12,647 nt of DNA, taken from NCBI GenBank assembly GCA_025360685.1, contig JANYBR010000374.1, positions 1 to 12,647 on the forward strand. Direction: 5' to 3'. The notes beneath the pieces are model-generated. The model was not told the origin of the DNA. It worked only from the letters and a program-made list of their open reading frames with translations, and made no database searches. The stretch is from Pseudomonadota bacterium. GTDB taxonomy: Bacteria > Pseudomonadota > Alphaproteobacteria > Micropepsales > Micropepsaceae. Below are positions 1 through 6,938 of this stretch, one piece after another (position 1 is the stretch's first letter; each line of letters begins with the position of its first letter). The translations under genes were made by a program, and so were the position numbers.

Positions 1-1146
1 GCCACGATCATGTCCGACTTCGGCGCGCGCGTGATCAAGATCGAGCCGCCTGGTGCGGGCGATTCCTATCGCCAGCTGATCAAGCTGCCCGGCGTGCCCG
101 CATCCGAGCATGACTATTTCTGGATGCTCGACAATCGCAACAAGGAAAGTCTGGCGCTCGACCTTAAGCAGGATGTCGCGCGCAAGGTTCTGGAGACGCT
201 GATCGCGCGGGCCGATGTGTTCATCACCAACTTTCCCGGTCCGATCCGCGAGCGCCTGCATCTGCGGCCTGAAGATGTGCTGCCGCTCAACGAGCGCATC
301 ATCTACGCCTCGCTCACACCGTATGGCGAGGACGGGCCGGAGAAGGACCGCACGGGTTACGACTCCACCGCATGGTGGGCGCGCTCCGGCCTGATGAGCG
401 CAGTGCGCCCTACCGCCGAGTCCGAGCCGGCGCGTTCGATTCCCGCCATGGGCGATCATCCCACCGCAGTGGCGCTGTTCGGCGCGATCATGACGGGACT
501 CTATCGCCGCCAGATCACCGGCAAAGGCGGCGTCGTTTCGACTTCCCTGCTCGCCAACGGCCTGTGGTCCATGGGCTGTTACGTGCAGGCCGCGCTGTGC
601 GATGCGAAGTTTCATCCGCGCTCGCAACGCTACGATCGCAGCGCCCTGCTCGAAGTCTTTCGCTGCCGCGACGATCGCTGGTTCATGCTCTCGATCGTCA
701 ATCACACGCGCGAGTGGCCGCTGCTCGCCGCCTGCGTCGGCCATCCGGAATGGACAAGCGATGCGCGATTTTCCACGCCCGAAGCGCGCTCCGCCAATGC
801 GGCACAATTGACGCGCGCACTGGAAGAAATCTTTGCTGGCCGCAACTGGTCCGACTGGCGCGCCCGCTTCATGGCGAGCGGCATCACCTTTGGCCCGATC
901 GCCGAACCTGCCGACCACATCGCTTGCCCGCAGGTCGAAGCCAACGGGCTGCTGCCCGCGCTAGCCGGTGCAAGCGGTCTGCGCACGGTCGACAGTCCCA
1001 TACGCGTGGCCGGCGCAGCAAAGATTCCGCCGCGCATGGCGCCGCGTATCGGCGAGCATACGCGCGCAATCCTGGGTGAGTTGGGACTGACGCCGCCCGA
1101 GATCGAGCGCATGGCGCAGAACGGTGCGGTCGAGATTCTCGGCTGA
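1..1146 (+). CDS. CaiB/BaiF family (class III) CoA-transferase, 5'-truncated by window edge
   Basis: Transfers coenzyme A between acyl-CoA and a carboxylic acid through Asp-bound anhydride/thioester intermediates, in the cytoplasm. The reading frame is open from base 1 (Ala-Thr-Ile before the first Met at base 10), and the first residues match the usual 'ADFGAxVIKIEPPGxGD' block near the N-terminus of the family. The true start therefore probably lies a little upstream, and about 10-25 residues are missing. Counting from the Met at base 10, the family's catalytic aspartate is D149 in the motif MGDHPTA, followed by the usual helix ending in TGLYRRQITGKGG. The length (378+ residues) agrees with the ~400-residue family. 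The C-terminal PPRMAPRIGEHTRAILGELG is also a typical family ending. The substrate cannot be read from sequence; carnitine, bile-acid, formate, mesaconate and terpenoid-acid enzymes all share this fold. It ends 26 bases before the stop of the convergent desaturase gene, with no obvious terminator between. Confidence 0.93.
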   Translation, partial: ATIMSDFGARVIKIEPPGAGDSYRQLIKLPGVPASEHDYFWMLDNRNKESLALDLKQDVARKVLETLIARADVFITNFPGPIRERLHLRPEDVLPLNERIIYASLTPYGEDGPEKDRTGYDSTAWWARSGLMSAVRPTAESEPARSIPAMGDHPTAVALFGAIMTGLYRRQITGKGGVVSTSLLANGLWSMGCYVQAALCDAKFHPRSQRYDRSALLEVFRCRDDRWFMLSIVNHTREWPLLAACVGHPEWTSDARFSTPEARSANAAQLTRALEEIFAGRNWSDWRARFMASGITFGPIAEPADHIACPQVEANGLLPALAGASGLRTVDSPIRVAGAAKIPPRMAPRIGEHTRAILGELGLTPPEIERMAQNGAVEILG

Positions 1147-1172
1147 GCCGGACAGACGGCAAGATGATTGCT

Positions 1173-2234
1173 CTAACGGCTACTGTCGCTCACCGGCGCG
1201 GAATGTCTGAGCTGGCGCGCCTCGCGGAAGGAAATCAGAAGCTTCTGCGTCTCATCCCATAGTACAAGGCGGATTCCGCGCACGCTTTCAACCAGCGTGA
1301 CGCGGCCGATGGTCTTGAGCTCGGGACGGTCGCGCAGGATCTGCGGAAAGCGGTAATAGGGAATGCGGCTGCTCAGGTGATGAATATGGTGCAGACCGAT
1401 ATTGGCGGTGAACCAGCGCAGCACGCCAGGAAGGTCGTAGTACGAACTGCCATGCAGGGCGGCCTCGTGCAGGTCCCAGGTCTCGTTGCTCGCCCAGTGC
1501 GCACCCTCGAACTGATGCTGCACATAGAACAGCCACACGCCGATGGATGCCGCCAGCAGAACGATCGGGACATGTACCATCAGAAAATGCGCCGGACCGA
1601 CGAGCCACATCATCAAGCCGACGCCAAATGTGATGGCCGCGTTGGTCGCGACCGAGCTGGCCCATGGCCGCCAACCCTCGCGCATCATTCCGATCGGCAA
1701 GCGGTGCTGCAAAAGAAACAGATAGGCCGGCCCGAATCCGAACATCACGAACGGGTGCCGGTAGAGGCGATAGCCTAGCCGGCCCAGCCAGGAGCGCTCG
1801 AAATATTCGCGCACCGTCAGGGTTTCGATGTCGCCGATGCCGCGCCGGTCCAGATTGCCGGTGGTGGCATGATGCACCGCATGCGCACGCCGCCAGACAT
1901 CGTAGGGCGTCAGCGTGAACACGCCGAGTACCCGTCCGATCCAGTCGTTGGCCGCACGATGGCGGAAAAATGCGCCATGCCCGCAATCGTGCTGGATCAT
2001 GAACAGCCGCACCAGAAATCCGGCCGCGGGCACGGCAATCAGTAATGTCAGCCAATAGCCGACGCCCAGCGACAGCCACATCGCGACCCACAGCACGATG
2101 AGCGCGCCGGCCGTGATGGCCAGCTCGAACAGGCTGCGCGCATTGCTGGCCTCGCGATAGGTGGCCAGATACCGCGCCAGCGCGCGCGCATTGTTTCCGA
2201 CCGCTTCGGAACCGCGATCCAGAAGACTATTCAA
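1173..2234 (-). CDS. Membrane fatty acid desaturase (acyl-lipid, DesA/omega-6-like)
   Basis: A di-iron, oxygen-dependent integral membrane enzyme that introduces double bonds into membrane acyl chains. All three histidine boxes are present: HDCGH (82-86), HAVHH (118-122) and HHIHH (282-286). Hydrophobic stretches at about 36-57 and 59-80, and further ones around 170-250, flank them as expected. The length of 353 residues is normal for bacterial delta-12/omega-6-like desaturases. There is no ATG near the N-terminus; the first Met is residue 52, inside the first membrane segment. The start is therefore taken as TTG at 2232-2234, preceded by a strong GGGAGG with a short 4-base spacer. Regiospecificity cannot be assigned, and ketolase/hydroxylase relatives share the same boxes, but the box spacing fits a desaturase. 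It is transcribed alone, away from the monooxygenase gene and towards the CoA-transferase. Confidence 0.92.
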   Translation of the reverse strand: MNSLLDRGSEAVGNNARALARYLATYREASNARSLFELAITAGALIVLWVAMWLSLGVGYWLTLLIAVPAAGFLVRLFMIQHDCGHGAFFRHRAANDWIGRVLGVFTLTPYDVWRRAHAVHHATTGNLDRRGIGDIETLTVREYFERSWLGRLGYRLYRHPFVMFGFGPAYLFLLQHRLPIGMMREGWRPWASSVATNAAITFGVGLMMWLVGPAHFLMVHVPIVLLAASIGVWLFYVQHQFEGAHWASNETWDLHEAALHGSSYYDLPGVLRWFTANIGLHHIHHLSSRIPYYRFPQILRDRPELKTIGRVTLVESVRGIRLVLWDETQKLLISFREARQLRHSAPVSDSSR

Positions 2235-2238
2235 AGTG

Positions 2239-2244
2239 CCTCCC
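2239..2244 (-). promoter_or_regulatory. Ribosome binding site selecting the TTG start of the desaturase
   Basis: On the minus strand GGGAGG lies four bases before TTG (2234-2232). No alternative ATG or GTG with a better site exists before the first transmembrane segment. The site therefore decides the start. Confidence 0.7.
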
Positions 2245-2571
2245 GAGCAAATGCGCCACTTTCATGTTCATGATTTCCAATATTGCAGACGAGACTGCGC
2301 GTCCAACAGTTCACAAAGGCTCTATGTGTTCGAATCTGAACGGCCTGCGTAAAGCAGTTTAAGCGGGCAATCAAACCTCGATTTTTGCCAAGTTCAAGTT
2401 TACCTGTGGCCGCACCGTCCTCAGTAGACAGCGTTACCCAGGCAAATCGCGGTCAGTCTCTCCAGCGGCCCATTTTTCATAGTGAACGCGATCCGTTCGT
2501 ATCGGATAGGTGCGTCATATTGGAACAAACAACCGGTTCGCCCCGGATTCCCTCGCATATGTTCGATCCGC

Positions 2572-2585
2572 TTGATTTCGATCAA
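2572..2585 (+). promoter_or_regulatory. Perfect FNR/Anr/FixK-type binding palindrome
   Basis: TTGATTTCGATCAA fits the consensus TTGAT-N4-ATCAA of the FNR/Anr/FixK/FnrL regulators at every defined position. It is centred about 104 bases before the monooxygenase ATG and about 344 bases before the desaturase start. A class II activator position (-41.5) would put the transcript start near 2620, with a weak CAATAC (2611-2616) where a -10 could lie. Flanking C and G extend the dyad to 6 base pairs around a TTCG loop (2571-2586), so a stable UUCG-loop RNA hairpin is the alternative reading. No regulator gene is in the window. Confidence 0.5.
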
Positions 2586-2682
2586 GGAGACCGATGCTGT
2601 AAGCCCAAGACAATACGGCGACACACCATTCTGAATCGTTGAACCGTGTGAACGAGCGCGACTTACGGAGAATATCCTGCCC

Positions 2683-4185
2683 ATGAGCGACACAGCCACA
2701 CTCGCCCGGCCCGCAGCACAAAAGACTGAGCATTTCGATGTCCTCATCGTGGGCGCGGGGATTTCCGGCGTCGGCGGGGCCTATCACCTGGCCACGCAAT
2801 GCCCGGGTACCAGTTTCGTCGTCCTGGAAGGCTTGGAAAGCTTCGGTGGCACCTGGATCACGCACAAATATCCTGGCATCCGCTCGGACAGCGATCTGTA
2901 CACTTTCGGCTATCGCTTCAAGCCGTGGACCGGTGCACCGATCGCCACCGCCGACGAGATCCTCACCTACATGGGCGAAGCCATCGAGGAGAACCACCTC
3001 GACAAACACATCCGCTACAAGCATCAGATCAAGTCGGCCGAGTGGTCGAGCAAGGACAATCGCTGGACGATCGAAGCCACCCGCACCGATACGGGGGAGA
3101 CGGCACGTTTCACCGCCAGTTTCCTTTGGATGTGCCAGGGCTATTACCGCCACTCCGAAGGCTACACGCCAAAGTGGAAGGGCATGGACAAGTACAAGGG
3201 CAAAATCGTCCATCCACAAACCTGGCCCGAGAACCTCGATTACAAGGGCAAGAACGTCATCATCATCGGTTCGGGCGCGACCGCGGCAACTCTGGCCCCC
3301 GCGATTGCCGCGGATTGCACGCACGTTACCGTTCTGCAGCGCTCGCCGACCTATTTCATCGCGGGCCGCAACGAGAACGATCTGGCCAACACGTTGCGCC
3401 AGATCGGCATCAAGGAGGAATGGATTCACGAGATCGTGCGCCGGAAAATCCTGTTCGACCAGGACGTGTTCACCCGCCGCGCCTTGAACGAACCGGAGGC
3501 CGTAAAGCAGGAATTGCTCGCCGGCGTTCGCGCCTATCTCGGACCCGACTACGACATCGAACAGCACTTCACGCCAGCCTACCGTCCGTGGCGGCAACGC
3601 ATTGCGTTCGTACCGGACGGCGACCTCTTCCAGGGCATCAAGGCCGGCAAGGCCTCGATGGTCACCGACCAGATCGAGACCTTCACCGAAAAGGGCATCC
3701 TGCTGGCGTCGGGCCAGGAACTCGAAGCCGACATCATCATCACGGCCACGGGCTTCAACCTCAATGCGCTCGGCGACATCAACTTGATCATCGACGGCAA
3801 GCCGCTGGATTTCGCCAAGACCGTCACCTATCGCGGCATGATGTTCACTGGCGTTCCCAACATGGTGTGGGTGTTCGGATACTTCCGCGCCAGCTGGACC
3901 CTGCGTGCCGATCTCGTGGCCGACTTTGTCTGCCGCCTTCTCAATCACATGAAGAAAAAGGGAGTGCGGAGAGTCACGCCTGCGCTGCGGCCCGAGGACA
4001 AGGACATGCCGCTTTCAACCTGGATCGATCCGGAAAATTTCAATCCCGGCTACCTGATGCGCGGCATGCATCTGCTGCCCAAGCGCGGCAACAAGCCCGA
4101 GTGGCAGCACAGCCAGGACTATTGGGCCGAGAAGGACCAGCTGCCGGCCATCAATCTCGATGACGCGGCTTTCGTCTACCAATAA
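2683..4185 (+). CDS. EthA-like flavin-containing (Baeyer-Villiger) monooxygenase
   Basis: An FAD- and NADPH-dependent enzyme that inserts one oxygen atom from O2 next to a carbonyl (ketone to ester/lactone) or oxidises sulfur or nitrogen; cytoplasmic. The FAD-binding Rossmann motif GAGISG is at 24-29 and the NADPH-binding motif GSGATA at 196-201. Between them is the Baeyer-Villiger fingerprint YKGKIVHPQTWP (171-182; key H177 and W181), a Y-for-F variant of FxGxxxHxxxWP. The block FGGTWITHKYPGIRSDSDLYTFGYRF and the C-terminal IIITATGFNLN with SWTLRADLVADFVCRLLNHM closely follow Mycobacterium tuberculosis EthA as I remember it, and 500 residues match its ~490. ATG is preceded by GGAG at a 12-base spacer. 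The substrate is unknown; EthA relatives accept long-chain ketones and thioamides. It is convergent with the PQQ dehydrogenase gene with 12 bases between stop codons, so transcripts must overlap unless terminated inside a gene. Confidence 0.93.
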   Translation: MSDTATLARPAAQKTEHFDVLIVGAGISGVGGAYHLATQCPGTSFVVLEGLESFGGTWITHKYPGIRSDSDLYTFGYRFKPWTGAPIATADEILTYMGEAIEENHLDKHIRYKHQIKSAEWSSKDNRWTIEATRTDTGETARFTASFLWMCQGYYRHSEGYTPKWKGMDKYKGKIVHPQTWPENLDYKGKNVIIIGSGATAATLAPAIAADCTHVTVLQRSPTYFIAGRNENDLANTLRQIGIKEEWIHEIVRRKILFDQDVFTRRALNEPEAVKQELLAGVRAYLGPDYDIEQHFTPAYRPWRQRIAFVPDGDLFQGIKAGKASMVTDQIETFTEKGILLASGQELEADIIITATGFNLNALGDINLIIDGKPLDFAKTVTYRGMMFTGVPNMVWVFGYFRASWTLRADLVADFVCRLLNHMKKKGVRRVTPALRPEDKDMPLSTWIDPENFNPGYLMRGMHLLPKRGNKPEWQHSQDYWAEKDQLPAINLDDAAFVYQ

Positions 4186-4197
4186 GGCGCGAGACCG

Positions 4198-6402
4198 CTA
4201 GGGTTTGTGACCCGCCGCCGGATGCGCCTGATCCCATGCCAGGTGCGATTGCTGCAGCACATAGGCCCGGATCGCGGTGACGTCGTCCTTGGACAGAATG
4301 TCCTTGAATGACGCCATGCCGCCGTCCTGAAGCGCGCCGTCAAGCACGATGGCATCGTATTGGCTCCAGATTTCCGGCGCTGCGAGACGCAGGTCCGGCA
4401 CCTCGCCCTCGGACTGCGCGAAGAAGCCGTGACAGACCAGACAGGTGGTGTGATAGAGCGTGAAGCCCTTCGCGGTCATCGCGTTCTCCGCCGCCGTCAT
4501 CGCCGGCGGATCGACCGGCGGCGTGCCCTCGGGGCTGAGCGGCTGAACTATCTGGCGGCCACCCAGCTTGAACACAAACAGGCGGCCCTGGTTGGTCTGG
4601 TACTTGGAAAGCGCCGTGTTCGGATCGCGGAACGCCGAGAGACCGCCTGCCCCACCCCACCCGGCAAGCAGCGCGACATACTGCTCGCCATCGATCGTGT
4701 AGCTCATTGCGGGCGCAAGGATGCCGGTTTTCAGATCGATGTTCCAAAGCCGCTTGCCGTTCTTGGCATCATAGGCGCTGAACATGCCGTAGGCGTCGCC
4801 GCCGAACAGCAGGCCGCCGCCGGTGGACATGAGCCCGCTGTTCCACGAGCCGCCCATCGAGACCTGCCAGGCTTCTTTCTGGGTGACGGGATTCCACGCC
4901 TTGATGAAGCCGACGGCCGGCGCGGGTGCCTGGCCGGACTGGATCAGTTTCAGCACGGCGTCCGAGATGGCGGCGAAATCGATGCCGAGATTCCAGGCAT
5001 GCGGGTGGTAGTCGATACTGCTCGAGCCGATGAAAGGCTGCGCGGCGTCCATCGCCGGGATGTAGACGAGCCCGGTCTGCGGATCGTAGGTCATCGGCTG
5101 CCAGTTATGCGCCCCGGTGGCCGCGGGATACACGACAGTCAGCTTTTCCTTGTAGCGCGCATCGGGATTCTCGACCGGTCTGCCGGTCTTCAGATCGATG
5201 CTCTTGGCCCAGTTGACGATGCCGAATTTCTGCGCGCTGATGAGTTTTCCCGTGGCGCGGTCGATCACGTAGAAGAAGCCGTTCTTCGGCGCGTGCATCA
5301 ACACATGGCGGAGTTTTCCGTCGATCGTCAGATCTGCGAGTACCACGTCGGCCGTCGAGTCGAAGTCCCAGGTGTCGCCCGGCGTGGTCTGGTAGGCCCA
5401 GGCGAACTCGCCGGTCCTGGCATGCAGCGCCACGACGGACGAGAGATAGAGATTGTCTCCACCCTTGGGCGAACGCAGATTGCGGTTCCACGGATTGCCG
5501 TTGCCGGTGCCGAAATAAAGCAGATCGAGCTGCGGATCGTAGGCCATGGAATTCCACGGCGCGCCGCCGCCGCCAATGTTCCAGAACTTGTACTTGCCCG
5601 TCGTGTCCCAGGTCTTGAGCGCAGCCTGGAGCGCCGCATTCTCCTGCGGCTTGGACGGATCGCCCGGCACGACATGGAAGCGCCACGCAAGCTTGCCCGT
5701 GTCGGTGTCGAAGGCGCTGACATAACCGCGCGAATCATATTCCGCGCCGCCGTTTCCGATCACGACCAGGCCGTTCATGACGCGCGGCGCGCCGGTGATC
5801 GTATAGGTGTGCATGTGGTTTTCGACCGTGTCGATGCTCCACACCACGTCACCGGTCTTGGCGTTCAGCTTGATGAGACGGCCGTCGAGCGTGCCGACGA
5901 ACACCGCGCCCTTCCACAACGCCACACCACGATTGACCACATCGCAGCAGGCGTAGCGCCCGGTAGCACCCGGCACTTTGGGATCGTAGGTCCACAATTC
6001 CTTGCCGGTCTTGGCATCGAGGGCGATGACCTTGCTCCACGCCAGCGTGATGTACATCACACCATCGGCGACGAGCGGCGTGGCCTCGAGGCCGCGCACG
6101 GAATAGGTGCGGTACTCCCAGGCAACGCCGAGCGATTTGACGTTCGCCGTGTTGATCTGGTCGAGCGGCGAGAAGCGTTGCTCGGAATAGGTGCGGCCAT
6201 GGCTCAGCCACTCGCCGGGATCGGTATCGGCGTTGGCGATCTTGGCACTGTCGACGTTCGCGCCGGGCGCGGAATTCGCGGACGCCGCCGTGGCAGCCGG
6301 ATGCTGGGCCCGCATGATCGCGGCATAACCGGGGATAAAGAGAAGGATGAGAATCAGAAGCACGGCTTCGACGTGGCCGACTATTCTCGCATTCATGGGC
6401 AC
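4198..6402 (-). CDS. PQQ-dependent quinohemoprotein alcohol dehydrogenase with C-terminal cytochrome c domain
   Basis: A periplasmic enzyme oxidising alcohols to aldehydes, passing electrons from pyrroloquinoline quinone to its own c-type heme. An N-terminal hydrophobic stretch (about 12-28) is a signal peptide or anchor. The eight-bladed propeller follows, with repeated tryptophan-docking strands (ALDAKTGKELW, KLNAKTGDVVW). It has the adjacent Cys pair C152-C153 of the vicinal disulfide, metal-ligand blocks GNGGAEYDSRG and GTGNGNPW, and the catalytic aspartate D346 in W-D-F-D. The cytochrome domain has CLVCH (C654, C657, H658) and a GGMASF block supplying the likely Met ligand. The 734 residues fit the quinohemoprotein (type II) class. 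An Asp two residues after the catalytic Asp (D348) replaces the Thr I recall in calcium enzymes and matches the lanthanide signature. The start is GTG at 6402 with GGAGA 8 bases upstream; ATG at 6396 is the alternative. No PQQ synthesis genes are in the window. Confidence 0.93.
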   Translation of the reverse strand: MPMNARIVGHVEAVLLILILLFIPGYAAIMRAQHPAATAASANSAPGANVDSAKIANADTDPGEWLSHGRTYSEQRFSPLDQINTANVKSLGVAWEYRTYSVRGLEATPLVADGVMYITLAWSKVIALDAKTGKELWTYDPKVPGATGRYACCDVVNRGVALWKGAVFVGTLDGRLIKLNAKTGDVVWSIDTVENHMHTYTITGAPRVMNGLVVIGNGGAEYDSRGYVSAFDTDTGKLAWRFHVVPGDPSKPQENAALQAALKTWDTTGKYKFWNIGGGGAPWNSMAYDPQLDLLYFGTGNGNPWNRNLRSPKGGDNLYLSSVVALHARTGEFAWAYQTTPGDTWDFDSTADVVLADLTIDGKLRHVLMHAPKNGFFYVIDRATGKLISAQKFGIVNWAKSIDLKTGRPVENPDARYKEKLTVVYPAATGAHNWQPMTYDPQTGLVYIPAMDAAQPFIGSSSIDYHPHAWNLGIDFAAISDAVLKLIQSGQAPAPAVGFIKAWNPVTQKEAWQVSMGGSWNSGLMSTGGGLLFGGDAYGMFSAYDAKNGKRLWNIDLKTGILAPAMSYTIDGEQYVALLAGWGGAGGLSAFRDPNTALSKYQTNQGRLFVFKLGGRQIVQPLSPEGTPPVDPPAMTAAENAMTAKGFTLYHTTCLVCHGFFAQSEGEVPDLRLAAPEIWSQYDAIVLDGALQDGGMASFKDILSKDDVTAIRAYVLQQSHLAWDQAHPAAGHKP

Positions 6403-6428
6403 CCCCGCTGTCTCCGCGCGGGGGCGGA
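6402..6428 (-). promoter_or_regulatory. Two mutually exclusive GC hairpins over the dehydrogenase start
   Basis: CCCCCGC (6402-6408) can pair with GCGGGGG (6418-6424), seven base pairs around a nine-base loop. Alternatively TCCGC (6413-6417) pairs with GCGGA (6424-6428). In the minus-strand transcript one hairpin buries the GTG and the G-run, and the other buries part of the GGAGA ribosome binding site. Either would be expected to lower translation initiation. No function is shown by sequence alone. Confidence 0.35.
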
Positions 6429-6650
6429 GTTATTTTGGCTGCAGGTTACGGAGAAACCGAGCATCCCGACAAGCCTTGCGCAATCTCTTAGCAGTCGGCG
6501 TGCACGTTCGGAAACTCCAATTGCAGCAGCGAGGACGCCGGGGCGTTACGGAAGCTTCGGGTTGGCGGCATAGACACAGTCGTCGCTCCCGCCGCGTGGC
6601 GCACATTTCAAGCCGGCCTGCCTCTTTTGGACAGGACGACCGCGAGGATG

Positions 6651-6671
6651 TCGGGCGCGACGAGCGCCCGA
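6651..6671. repeat. Perfect 8-bp inverted repeat (GC hairpin)
   Basis: TCGGGCGC, a five-base spacer GACGA, then GCGCCCGA. It would form a stable hairpin on either strand, but no run of T follows on either side. It is an operator-like or structured-RNA element rather than a clear intrinsic terminator. Confidence 0.5.
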
Positions 6672-6693
6672 TTCCGGTTTACACTCAAAAACG

Positions 6694-6720
6694 GTCGAGA
6701 CGGAACCGGCACTTCTCGAC
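6694..6720. repeat. 7-bp inverted repeat GTCGAGA/TCTCGAC
   Basis: GTCGAGA (6694-6700) and TCTCGAC (6714-6720) are perfect arms around 13 bases. They lie just after the 8-bp dyad at 6651-6671 and partly interleave with a CCGGTT/AACCGG pairing. Function is unknown. Confidence 0.35.
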
Positions 6721-6818
6721 GGCCCGTGCACCCGGCCGGCGCGTGGAGGTTGAATCGGATGCCGCAACCTGGCGCACGAATTTCCGACTTCTCAGAGGTG
6801 CACCTGTCAGACATTGCG

Positions 6819-6836
6819 CCCCCCTATCCAGGGGGG
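6819..6836. promoter_or_regulatory. Operator-like dyad CCCCCCTATCCAGGGGGG
   Basis: Seven-base perfect arms CCCCCCT and AGGGGGG surround a four-base spacer ATCC. It ends 102 bases before the neprosin-type peptidase ATG and lies about 416 bases upstream of the PQQ dehydrogenase start. The size and symmetry suit a dimeric activator or repressor. A weak TGTAAG (6855-6860) lies where a -10 would fall if the dyad covered the -35 region. I cannot name the regulator. Confidence 0.5.
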
Positions 6837-6938
6837 TTCGTGTCGTTCGGCAACTGTAAGAACCTGCGCCGACATTCGTACCGCGTTGACGAGTTTTCGA
6901 CTCTTCAGTGGACAGTTTCCAACTCGTAGGAGAGGAAC

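Larger units (their letters stand above)
2235..2682. other. Divergent intergenic region between desaturase and monooxygenase genes
   Basis: 448 bases with no convincing gene. The short open frames here lack a ribosome binding site and show no recognisable protein. Its composition is less GC-rich than the flanking genes, as expected for a double promoter region. Apart from the FNR-type palindrome listed separately, it contains a small dyad ATCCG-TTCGTAT-CGGAT at 2490-2506. I could not identify a convincing sigma-70 -35/-10 pair for either gene. GGAG at 2667-2670 is the likely ribosome binding site for the monooxygenase, with a rather long 12-base spacer. Confidence 0.6.
6403..6938. other. Divergent intergenic region between PQQ dehydrogenase and neprosin genes
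   Basis: 536 bases without a convincing gene. Open frames across it (for example 6347-6859 and 6627-6929 on +) are Arg-rich, lack ribosome binding sites and resemble no family. The stretch carries dyads at 6651-6671, 6694-6720 and 6819-6836, listed separately. CCGGTT (6674-6679) can also pair with AACCGG (6704-6709), so the 6650-6720 segment is unusually able to fold. Promoters for both flanking genes should lie here; I see no clear sigma-70 pair. Confidence 0.6.

Noticed and set aside
2385..2642. 85-codon plus-strand frame in the divergent region
   Set aside because: No ribosome binding site and no protein resemblance; it lies across the regulatory palindrome.
2515..3948. 477-codon open frame on the minus strand opposite the monooxygenase
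   Set aside because: It mirrors the real gene's codon bias in GC-rich DNA. It has no family resemblance, and the plus-strand frame has all the expected flavoprotein motifs.
4360..6573. 737-codon open frame on the plus strand opposite the PQQ dehydrogenase
   Set aside because: Low-complexity Arg/His/Asp-rich translation without recognisable domains. The minus strand carries complete dehydrogenase and heme motifs.
6627..6929. 100-codon plus-strand frame ahead of the peptidase gene
   Set aside because: Arg/Ser-rich, no ribosome binding site, and it overlaps several dyads; more likely untranslated control DNA.
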